In this document: positions 29,730-40,006 of the stretch, in pieces
How the letters are laid out: each line of letters starts with the position of its first letter
How positions within the stretch are numbered: the first letter of the stretch is position 1
Origin: an uncultured Alphaproteobacteria bacterium
GTDB lineage: Bacteria; Pseudomonadota; Alphaproteobacteria; CAIYWZ01
NCBI GenBank assembly: GCA_903930075.1
Contig: CAIYWZ010000017.1
Location: 1 to 46,760, forward strand
DNA length: 46,760 nucleotides
Direction of reading: 5' to 3'
Notes under the pieces: model-generated
Told to the model about the DNA's origin: nothing
The model's database searches: none
What the model saw: the letters and a program-made list of their open reading frames with translations, nothing else
Translations under genes and position numbers: made by a program

Positions 29730-31112
29730 ATGTTAAATATTATATATAAGTCATCTTTAGCTATCCTTGGAGTTTCTTTAAGTGTTCACGGGGCAGATAC
29801 CCCAGCACCACCATTTGCCTCTGGCACCCCTGCCGTCACCAGAGCCTCCGAAACACCCGCACCAGCTTTACAAACTCCCCCATTTGCAGCTGCTGTAACA
29901 GAAGCTCCTGCTTCAACGCCTGCACCCGTTGCTACAGAAGTTGCATTGCCAGCTCCTGCTCCATCAATCACACCAGCTCCTACTCCAGCAACACCAATTG
30001 CTCTGCCCCCTGCTCCAAGTCCTGCCCCAGCAATTAATCCTGTCATGGTTATGCAGACTTCTGCTCCCGCCGCAGTCCCGCTTGCAAAAAAAACATATCA
30101 ACAGCTGATGGAAACGCCTTCAAATCCATGGTTAGATGAAGAGGTTTCATTAGATGCGAAATCTCGTATTGATAGGATGCGCGCAAGTGCACCCATAAGT
30201 CCTGCCGATATCAAAATGAAGTCTTTATACCCAGCCTGGAGAGAGGCTATTGATAAATACCCTGCTTGGGTTGAAGCCATGGCTTCTTATCCTACATGGA
30301 CACCAACGGCCTACTCCATTGGATATAAAAGTTGGAATATGGGCACAAATGATACCAAGGGTCTTGCCCTGGCCCTTGCAGAAAGTAAATATAACATTGG
30401 AAATATCGATTCTTTTAATCAGTATATTAGCTCTTTAGAAACCAGTGGATTGCTACCTGGAGCTAAATTTATCAAAAAAGAAGATCGCAGCGCAGACATT
30501 TCGCCTCTAAATACGGTCTCAGGAAAAACCATTGAGCAATACGATGCTGCAAAAGCAGAACATGAAAGCAACCCAGTGGTGCGAGCTTATACCCTTTTGC
30601 AAAATGGTGTCAATTTTTGGGAAGCATCTGATGATCCTTTAGGGAAACTCAAAGGCATGTGTTGCATTATGGCCGCAAAAGCACAGGTTTCCATCGCAAA
30701 AGCCGATTCTATGGGGTATAATATGAATTTAATAGCTTCTGCCATAAATTATGCAACACAGGCTTTTAACAATGCAAAAGAGGCCTCAAATGCCGACGAT
30801 CCAAGACGCTTAGGAGCTCTTTATGAGATGATTGTGGGCGCTTCCATGGAAACAGTCAAAATTATTGGGCTGACCCGTTATACGCCAGGCAGAAAGAATA
30901 TGCCGATGGATTCTCGTATGGCAGCACTCATCATTGATGCCGATGCAAAAATCTCCTATTTTATCGATGTCATTTCTCAAAGTTCTCAAGGTATGATGAA
31001 AATGAATCAAGCTGAACTGATGATGGATTTGCGTATCGTTGCTCAAGAGTTAAGTACAATGCAGTCTATCATTGCTCAAAACGCTTTCTCAAAGAAAATT
31101 CCAAAAAAATAA
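29730..31112 (+). CDS. secreted hypothetical protein with Pro/Ala-rich N-terminal region
   Basis: Signal-like N-terminus, ~100 aa of Pro/Ala low complexity, then a helical C-terminal region of unknown family. Confidence 0.7.
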   Translation: MLNIIYKSSLAILGVSLSVHGADTPAPPFASGTPAVTRASETPAPALQTPPFAAAVTEAPASTPAPVATEVALPAPAPSITPAPTPATPIALPPAPSPAPAINPVMVMQTSAPAAVPLAKKTYQQLMETPSNPWLDEEVSLDAKSRIDRMRASAPISPADIKMKSLYPAWREAIDKYPAWVEAMASYPTWTPTAYSIGYKSWNMGTNDTKGLALALAESKYNIGNIDSFNQYISSLETSGLLPGAKFIKKEDRSADISPLNTVSGKTIEQYDAAKAEHESNPVVRAYTLLQNGVNFWEASDDPLGKLKGMCCIMAAKAQVSIAKADSMGYNMNLIASAINYATQAFNNAKEASNADDPRRLGALYEMIVGASMETVKIIGLTRYTPGRKNMPMDSRMAALIIDADAKISYFIDVISQSSQGMMKMNQAELMMDLRIVAQELSTMQSIIAQNAFSKKIPKK

Positions 31113-31121
31113 CCCCCATAG

Positions 31122-31264
31122 GCTCTCCTTAAAGTCGTGGAAGCTGCAGAAAAAGTCGTGCACCCCAAAGTGGTCGCCTCAAGCGACACCATGTCCGATG
31201 CAGATTGGGACAATTTTCTAGGCGAATCCGTGCCGCTGCATCTTTATGCACAAAATATGGAATG
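31122..31264 (+). pseudogene. 3' fragment of an unidentified coding sequence
   Basis: Open frame without upstream start: ALLKVVEAAEKVVHPKVVASSDTMSDADWDNFLGESVPLHLYAQNME*, with protein-like composition. Confidence 0.35.
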
Positions 31265-31324
31265 AGCATTGATCCATTCTGGCCCATGTGGTATCAAAGG
31301 GGATATAAATAAAAAACGGGGGAG

Positions 31325-32170
31325 ATGATGACCCAGAATATACAGCATATGGCCCAAAATTGGTTTGCGTCCCTTCAGAAGGAGATTTGCGCACGTTTGG
31401 AGGAGCTTGAGCATGAGTCTACTCTGTGCCAAGATTTTGCCCCAGGGGAATTTGTATTCACGCCTTGGCAACGGGAAGATGGAGGAGGTGGGACCATGGG
31501 GGTTTTGCGTGGGGGGCGTGTGTTTGAAAAAGCGGGGGTGAATTTCTCGGCTGTGCAGGGAGAGTTTTCAAGGGAATTGCAGGATAAAATTCCAGGGGCA
31601 AAGGAGGATCCCAGGTTCCAGGCTTGCGGCATTTCTATAGTGATCCATCCAAGATCTCCTCTGGTTCCCATCGTGCATATGAATACGCGCATGCTGATCA
31701 CAACGCAAACCTGGTTTGGTGGGGGCGCAGATCTCACCCCTGTGTATCCGGTAGAAGAGGATACAAAGGCTTTTCACGCAGAGTTTAAAACCGTTTGTGA
31801 TCAATTTGACCCAGATTATTACGAGAAATTCAAAGCCGCATGTGATGAATATTTTTACATCAAACACCGCAAGGAAATGCGCGGTGTTGGCGGGATTTTT
31901 TACGATAATTTGAACTCTGGAAATTTAAGTGTTGATTTTGAATTCACCAAAGCCGTTGGCCTTGCCTTTAAGGATATTTACCCAACAATTGTCCGCCGGC
32001 ATTATAACAAACCGTGGGGCGCGCAAGAGACCAAAGACCAGCTCTTCAAACGCGCAAAATACGCCGAATTTAACCTCATCTACGACCGAGGCACAGAATT
32101 TGGCCTCAAAACAGGCGGAAATATCGACGCTATCTTTGTGTCTCTTCCACCCCTTGCTGCCTGGGAATAA
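31325..32170 (+). CDS. hemF: oxygen-dependent coproporphyrinogen III oxidase
   Basis: REDGGGGTMGVLRGGRVFEKAGVNFS, HMNTRMLITTQTWFGGGADLTPVYP, YIKHRKEMRGVGGIFYDNL, YDRGTEFGLKTGGNIDAIFVSLPP. Confidence 0.97.
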   Translation: MMTQNIQHMAQNWFASLQKEICARLEELEHESTLCQDFAPGEFVFTPWQREDGGGGTMGVLRGGRVFEKAGVNFSAVQGEFSRELQDKIPGAKEDPRFQACGISIVIHPRSPLVPIVHMNTRMLITTQTWFGGGADLTPVYPVEEDTKAFHAEFKTVCDQFDPDYYEKFKAACDEYFYIKHRKEMRGVGGIFYDNLNSGNLSVDFEFTKAVGLAFKDIYPTIVRRHYNKPWGAQETKDQLFKRAKYAEFNLIYDRGTEFGLKTGGNIDAIFVSLPPLAAWE

Positions 32171-32250
32171 TTTCTCAGGTATTCATCTTGGCATTAACGA
32201 GATTTTAACCTTTTATTCGTAACATTAATGAACGAGAAAAGGGGGAATCT

Positions 32251-34569
32251 GTGCGTTTTTTATCTGTTTTTTTATTTATATCATGTGTTTTTTTATCCTC
32301 CATCCACGCTTCCCATCCGCTTCCACCAGCATTTTTTCCCATTGATTCTGTTGAAAAGTTTTCAAATTCCATGAGATATTATGAGGTTTTAACCAGTGCC
32401 GAAGTCACTGCCCAGGAAACTGATGCCAAATATGTGGGGGATGTTCGTGGAAAAATGCAACATTTTTTGAGTCAAAATAGGGGTCTTGTGGAGGAAAATG
32501 AAAATCACATCTTCATCAAAGATATGAAAAATTCCTATAAAATACTGGATTATCATTATGAAGAACCGATCGAAAAAGACCTCCGGACACAGATTGAAGC
32601 GTTTAAAAAAAGGGCGTCAGCTGCTCAAATGTCAGGCGCTTTGTGGCATGCCCATCAAAATGGAATCAAAGGGTTGGGGGTATTGGTCAATCTCATAGAA
32701 CAAAATTTAAGCTCCCATGAACAGCATATTGAAAATACAGTCAAACAAATTGCCCCCCTTTCTGGGTTGTCTTTAAGCCAAATACCCGCAAAATGGGATT
32801 ATTGTCCAGGCAAATATAGCGTCATTAATGCGTCCATTGGGTTTCTCCCGCCTTTGTATCCATTCGTGGAAAATATTTTGCACAGTGGGGCCCTTTTGAT
32901 TAAATCTGCGGGTAACGAGGGGGCTCATCTATTGGAAACTTTCGCATTCTTGGGGGCAGACAGAGAATCCTTACTCAGTAAGGGGATGGTTTTGGTGGGG
33001 AATTTACAATCGGAGAACAGCCCTTCGTTACATTCAAACAAGCCAGGCGATGAAAAGCTCTTTCAAGACCATTTTGTCTGGACCCTGGGGAGTGCTGTTT
33101 TGGCCAAGGTTGGTGCCCATACGATGGAGATGAGCGGTACATCAATGGCAGCGCCTATTGTAACGGGGGGTGCGGCTTTAATTGCGGGGCAATATCCAAA
33201 CTTTACAAAGACAGATATTAAAGAGTGTATCCTTGAATCTGCCAGGAGAGATTTCTTTGTGGAAAATCATTGGTTAAAGATCATCGTGCACGTTTCCCAT
33301 ACCCCCGCGCAGAGCCCTCCAACTTTAAAAGATGGATATTTGTATGTGGAAGAGTCTTATAACCCTGCTATTTGGGGCAAGGGGATTTTGGATGTTAAAA
33401 GAGCTTTAGAATATGCAAAACGTAAAGCAACAGGTTTGCCGGATTCATTAAAAAATTTTGATGAGGATATGAAGAAAGAAGAAGCATTGAATGCCATAAA
33501 GATTCAAGCGCTCTGGAGGGGGCACTCTGTTCGAACTCCGTCTACACAGGTAAAAGAACGTCAGGAAGAGTATCTTTGGAATCCGGATCTTTCAAAATCC
33601 TTTGTATTTGCCGCAAATGCAGCTTTTTATAATCTCTTAAAATATATGGGTAATCAAAAGAGCAGCACAAAAGGAAACACAGCTCTCCATGCGGCAGCAT
33701 TGTATGGATATCAAGATGCTCTTAAATTTCTCATCGAATATGTTGATGTGAATGATCAAAATAAAGAGGAGTTCACCGCGCTGGATTACGCTATTCTCAT
33801 GGATCGCGTTCAAATTGTTGAAATTCTTCTTGAGAATGGGGCTTTGGTGGATATACAAGATAAAAATGGAAAAACCCCTCTTCATCACGCCGCCTATCAC
33901 GGGAACACAGATATTTTTAATATTTTAAAGCAACATGGGGCACAACAAGTTTCAGATCACCGGGGGCTGACCCCAGATATGATTCTGCGGGCAAATATTA
34001 TTGAAAATGGCGAACTCATGAGCCTTCTTTGCAAAATGATTGACGAAGGCGAAACTTTGACAAAAGAAGATATCCTCAATGCCGGAATGAACCCAAATGT
34101 CCGGGGAGATAAGAATGGAGATAAAAATAGAGACCTTCCCCCTTATTATGGCATGCGATTTGGCAATTTTTTTGATTGGAATGGAGACCGGCCCCTTCAT
34201 TATGCTGTGCGATCAGGCAATAAAGATTCAATCATCGCTCTTGTAGACGCAGGAGCAAATATAAATGTCCTCAACGACAATTATGAGACTCCTCTTTATG
34301 CGGCCATAAAATGTGGATATTTAGACCCAAAGATCATAGACACTCTTTTAAAATTGGGCTCAGCTGTGAATTGGTTGAATAAAGAACACTTAACGCCATT
34401 ACATGTTGCTGTTGAAAATAACAATATGAATGGTGCGCGGATGCTGATCCATGCCGGGGCCAAACTCAAAGCCAAAGATAAAAACAATCACACAGCCCTT
34501 GATTATGCCATAGATCAGAGCCATAAAAATATGATCGAATTGCTTTTAAATTCTGGGGCTAAGGAGTAA
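32251..34569 (+). CDS. secreted chimeric protein: degenerate subtilisin-like (S8) domain + IQ motif + ankyrin repeats
   Basis: Signal peptide MRFLSVFLFISCVFLSSIHAS; S8 elements 'INASIGF', 'ALLIKSAGNEG', 'MSGTSMAAPIVTGGAALIAGQYP'; IQ motif 'AIKIQALWRGHSVR'; about 7 ankyrin repeats (e.g. NGKTPLHHAAYHGNTDIFNILKQHGA). Confidence 0.9.
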   Translation: MRFLSVFLFISCVFLSSIHASHPLPPAFFPIDSVEKFSNSMRYYEVLTSAEVTAQETDAKYVGDVRGKMQHFLSQNRGLVEENENHIFIKDMKNSYKILDYHYEEPIEKDLRTQIEAFKKRASAAQMSGALWHAHQNGIKGLGVLVNLIEQNLSSHEQHIENTVKQIAPLSGLSLSQIPAKWDYCPGKYSVINASIGFLPPLYPFVENILHSGALLIKSAGNEGAHLLETFAFLGADRESLLSKGMVLVGNLQSENSPSLHSNKPGDEKLFQDHFVWTLGSAVLAKVGAHTMEMSGTSMAAPIVTGGAALIAGQYPNFTKTDIKECILESARRDFFVENHWLKIIVHVSHTPAQSPPTLKDGYLYVEESYNPAIWGKGILDVKRALEYAKRKATGLPDSLKNFDEDMKKEEALNAIKIQALWRGHSVRTPSTQVKERQEEYLWNPDLSKSFVFAANAAFYNLLKYMGNQKSSTKGNTALHAAALYGYQDALKFLIEYVDVNDQNKEEFTALDYAILMDRVQIVEILLENGALVDIQDKNGKTPLHHAAYHGNTDIFNILKQHGAQQVSDHRGLTPDMILRANIIENGELMSLLCKMIDEGETLTKEDILNAGMNPNVRGDKNGDKNRDLPPYYGMRFGNFFDWNGDRPLHYAVRSGNKDSIIALVDAGANINVLNDNYETPLYAAIKCGYLDPKIIDTLLKLGSAVNWLNKEHLTPLHVAVENNNMNGARMLIHAGAKLKAKDKNNHTALDYAIDQSHKNMIELLLNSGAKE

Positions 34570-34863
34570 TTTTTTATTTCCTGCAGGGTTGTGGGCGGTG
34601 CAAAAGGATGGCTTGCCAAAGGAGGTGCTTGCACATCGTCTTGGGGTTGAGTTATCCAACCTTGTCTTAAAAGAAAAGCTTTCAGGGGGATCTGGGGGGG
34701 CGTTTATGTTTTGGAAGATAGTGGTAGGCTTTTCTTGAAAAACATGTGGTCAATAATGATTTTTTATCAACACATTCTTAATATTCTTGTTCCTGGACAA
34801 TTGGTGGGGTCAGCCTGGAAAAAACGATCCTATTCCCAGCGCTGACATGCCCTTCTGGGGAGA

Positions 34864-34995
34864 CTACCGATTAAAAATCTCTACGCTTTGAATATTCGTT
34901 AGCTTTCCCCCTAAAGCTGGACGCACGCAAAGCAACCCGGAGAATATCCCCGTGAGTAATCCGATCAAAACTGCCGTCTTAAATGTATCTATCAT
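34864..34995 (-). CDS. 43-aa small membrane-protein-like ORF
   Basis: MIDTFKTAVLIGLLTGIFSGLLCVRPALGGKLTNIQSVEIFNR*; hydrophobic N-terminus; upstream aaaggaattttgagaaaATG contains a plausible RBS. Below the ORF-track length cutoff. Confidence 0.35.
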   Translation of the reverse strand: MIDTFKTAVLIGLLTGIFSGLLCVRPALGGKLTNIQSVEIFNR

Positions 34996-35156
34996 TTTCT
35001 CAAAATTCCTTTCAATAATTATAACTCATGAGGTTATATAGGGGAAATCAGTTATTTTTTCAAGACCTAATATCAATTTTTTTATCATCTTAACGATTTG
35101 TTAAATAGTTTATATCCATACTTCCATTGTAGTGTTCAATTGAAAGGAAGATATTC

Positions 35157-35555
35157 ATGTCAGAAAGATTTTTTAAAGGTATTTTTTTAATTTTTGGTTT
35201 TTGTTTTTTTGTAGAGCTGATTTGGCTTGCTGGGGCGCATTTGGGGATTGCTGAACCGTTTTGCATTTTGATTGGGAAAGACCCTTTAAAATGTTCGGAG
35301 CAAGGTAAACCAAGGGTTGCCGCAAAACAGTTTTGTTTAGGGCAGGGGCGCCTTGGATATGTGAAGAAGAAAAAGAAAAAGAATAATGATGATGAGAGTG
35401 CAGGAAATGCCGCAATGGCGATGCCGACTCAAGACTATACTGGGCAAAATGGGTTTGTTGCTCCACAGGGGTATGTCACTCAAGATCAATTGAGAGCTCA
35501 GCAGCTGTATCAACAACAACTTCTACAGCAGCAGCAACAACAGCAGCAAGAATAA
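35157..35555 (+). CDS. hypothetical protein with N-terminal TM and C-terminal polyglutamine tail
   Basis: MSERFFKGIFLIFGFCFFVELIWLAGAHLGIAEPFC..., KKKKKKNNDDE segment, ending QQLYQQQLLQQQQQQQQE*. Confidence 0.65.
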   Translation: MSERFFKGIFLIFGFCFFVELIWLAGAHLGIAEPFCILIGKDPLKCSEQGKPRVAAKQFCLGQGRLGYVKKKKKKNNDDESAGNAAMAMPTQDYTGQNGFVAPQGYVTQDQLRAQQLYQQQLLQQQQQQQQE

Positions 35556-35735
35556 CAGAGATATCAGTAATGATTTTAACTTAGAGCGTGTGACCCCACC
35601 TATGGAAGAAGAAAGGAACCATGGCATGAGAAAAGACGCCAACCACACAGTGGAACCACACATTTATTATTAATACATTATTAATTTTTTAAATCAAGTA
35701 CGTATTTTGTTAAAAGGTTAATTTTTATTAAAAAC

Positions 35736-37528
<1,793 letters not shown>

Positions 37529-37628
37529 TTAACTCTTTGTTAATCAATATCTCTCATTTTTAATATATATCATGGTCAAGATAATAGGCCAAATGATAAA
37601 TAACAATAATAATATAGAGAGGTCTACA

Positions 37629-39141
37629 ATGATTCAATTTTCTAAATCTGGGATAAAGCTTGCCTTGCTCGCTTTCATCTTTTCTGGAACTGGGGTAAAA
37701 GCCCAGAGCATTGCAACAGTTGATGCTGCTAAATCAAAAGCAGGAGCACAAGCTGCCGCGGATCATACAGTTGTTGCTGCAAAAACAACCGCCGTTGCTG
37801 GGAAAAAGGCAACCGCAAAGCCAGCTGATGCACATGCGCATCATCACCACCATAAACATCACGCACACAAGCACCACGACAAGCATGCACATCATGCAGC
37901 TGCTCCTGTGGCTGAAAAGCATGAACCAAAAATTATGGTTGAAGTTCATGGACAAATCACACCTGAAGTTGCCTTTGTGAGCAATCTCAAGCCTGAAGGA
38001 AATAAAAATCTTCAAGGGGTATAATTTTGGATGGAACAACGCCCAGGTTAACTTCAAACCGATTGTTAAAACAGATTCTAGTTTTGTTTTTTCAGCAGTT
38101 GCGCGTTTGGATGTAACGGCTATGACAAGTCTTCCAACCGCAGCTGTTAACGGTCCTGTTACAGCAAACACTCCATCGCCCTTTGCTAAATTTACACGCC
38201 TTTATGCGCAGATTGACAGCGATTATGGAAGAATTCAGTTGGGTAATCTTTACGGTCCTCAAGTTATGCAAATAGAAGGTGTTTGGTCAGTATTTTATGG
38301 TGGGTATGAAAGTCTTGACCGCATTTATAACCCATACAACTTCTTATCACAACTGTCATTGTTGCCAAAGGGAGTTTATACAAGTATTTCTGGATCCATG
38401 AACTATTTTAACAGTGTGGGTGGCGTTTCCACAGATCCAGCTAGATCAAATAAAATTGTTTATGAATCTCCTTCTTTTGGTGGATTTAAACTTTCCGCAA
38501 TGTTTTCACCAAGAGTAGATGAAGTCGGCAGCACTTTCAGTTATACAAATAATGCTATTGCCACTCCATCAGCTTCTAGGGTTCAAAATTCCTGGTTTAT
38601 CGTTCCATCTTTTAAACGAAAGCTTGGCAATGTTGAATTGAGCTTGATGGGAAGTTATGGACAAGGAACAGCGGTTACGAGTGATGGTTCAGCGCATGAA
38701 GCTGATACTCATCAAGATCCAAAATTGTGGAATGTTTCTGGTGGAATTAAAAGTATGGGATTTGAACTTGGTGGAGCTTATTCAAACACTGGGACATCTT
38801 TGCTTTCCAAGGATCAAATCAATGCGAAAATGGATGCTGGTTCTGGATGGAACGTTGCCGCAGCCTATAACTTTTCAAAAGCAAAAATTGGTGTTGCGTA
38901 TATGTCAACAAGAGTTGGCGTTGCGGACAAAGATTTCGTTGGTTTGAATGCTTGGACTGTCTATGCAGATTATAAGCTGGCAGATGGTGTAAAAATTCTC
39001 ATCAGTGAAAATTACATCACAGGTCAACAAGCAACCACAGACGCAGGAGCAGTCAATCTAGGAACTACTCTTGATGTTCTTAAAACCGCAGGTGACACAG
39101 CCGCCAATGTTCTTTTCATTGGTCTTGACATTAAGTTTTAA
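37629..39141 (+). pseudogene. outer-membrane porin with His-rich N-terminal extension, apparent single-base frameshift
   Basis: 37629 ATG (signal peptide MIQFSKSGIKLALLAFIFSGTGVKAQ) to 38024 in one frame, porin continuing in the next frame (..KGYNFGWNNAQVNFKPIVKTDSSFVFSAVARLDVTAM..) to 39141. Removing one G from GGGG at 38016-38019 restores NLQGYNFGWNNAQVNF. Confidence 0.85.
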
Positions 39142-39163
39142 TTCAATCTCATAACTTATAATC

Positions 39164-39196
39164 AAAAGCCCTCATCACTTTCGAGGGCTTTTTTTA
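39164..39196 (+). terminator. rho-independent terminator of the porin gene
   Basis: Stem agccctc / gagggct with a 9-nt loop, followed by TTTTTTT, 23 nt after the porin stop. Confidence 0.85.
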
Positions 39197-39199
39197 TGC

Positions 39200-39796
39200 C
39201 TATTTTCCAGTGACAACGTCAGTATGTCCGATGAACTTTAAATGATAATTCGCCTTATTCTTTTCAAGAGAATCCAGAGCCAATTCGTGGGAATCTGAAA
39301 ATTCGAAAAAGTCCAAATGTTCGTCTCGAATAAACTTTTCCTTTGCCATGCCTTCGACCATGGTTTTTAGGCCATTCCAGTATCCTTTATGATTGAGAAA
39401 AACAATGGGTTTTGTATGCAGGGCCAGTTGCTTCCAGGTTAAAATCTCGAAGGTTTCATCCAATGTTCCAAAGCCGCCCGGCAAAACAATAAACCCTTGC
39501 GAAAGCTCAAACATCTTTTGCTTACGTTCATGCATCGTTTCTACAATGTGAAGTTCTGTGATGTGCGGATGCCCAATTTCCACATCATGAAGATGTTTTG
39601 GGATGATGCCGATGGCATTGCCTTTTTCTGACACAGCGCCGTCTGCAACCGCTTTCATAAGCCCAATATTCCCGCCTCCATAAACCAAAGTAATGCCTTT
39701 TTTTGCAAGAAGGGCCCCCAGTGAAAAAGCCATTTCCACATAACTTTTATCGCATCTGGTCGATCCGCCACAATATACGCCCAATGATTTAAACAT
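39200..39796 (-). CDS. LOG family protein (TIGR00730-type Rossmann; cytokinin riboside 5'-monophosphate phosphoribohydrolase-like)
   Basis: VYCGGSTRCDKSYVEMA, LVYGGGNIGLMKAVAD, FIVLPGGFGTLDETFEILTWKQL (PGGxGTxxE). Confidence 0.92.
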   Translation of the reverse strand: MFKSLGVYCGGSTRCDKSYVEMAFSLGALLAKKGITLVYGGGNIGLMKAVADGAVSEKGNAIGIIPKHLHDVEIGHPHITELHIVETMHERKQKMFELSQGFIVLPGGFGTLDETFEILTWKQLALHTKPIVFLNHKGYWNGLKTMVEGMAKEKFIRDEHLDFFEFSDSHELALDSLEKNKANYHLKFIGHTDVVTGK

Positions 39797-39951
39797 GTCT
39801 ATTTCTTCCTTTCGTTAAAAGTGTCCAACTTTTATTCAAACAGATTAGTCTAAAGAAATGGTTAACAAAAGCGTTACAAGTATTGTTTTGTTGTTTTTTA
39901 AACTCACCACAATTTTTCCTCCTACACTTTTCGAGCCCGGATCCACCTCCA

Positions 39952-40006
39952 GGCGCTCACATCCGCTTACGTGAAATTCTCGCTTTATACAGCTCCTCTT
40001 TGTAAC
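39952..40006 (-). mobile_element. possible relic of a group II intron (hairpin preceding the intron ORF)
   Basis: Minus strand ggagctgtataaagcgagaatttcacgtaagcggatgtgagcgcc resembles the recurrent bacterial group II intron string ggagcYgtrtgaaGCGAgaRYttcacgtacRGttctgagagCGCC. No RT ORF nearby. Confidence 0.3.

Noticed and set aside
29786-30046. 86-aa Gly/Ala-rich minus-strand ORF
   Set aside because: Mirror image of the Pro/Ala low-complexity region on the plus strand; no independent coding evidence.
37734-38171. 145-aa minus-strand ORF across the porin N-terminus
   Set aside because: Antisense to the His-rich porin segment; 'MCMLVVVLVCVMFMVVMMRMC' is simply the reverse complement of His/Ala/Lys codons.
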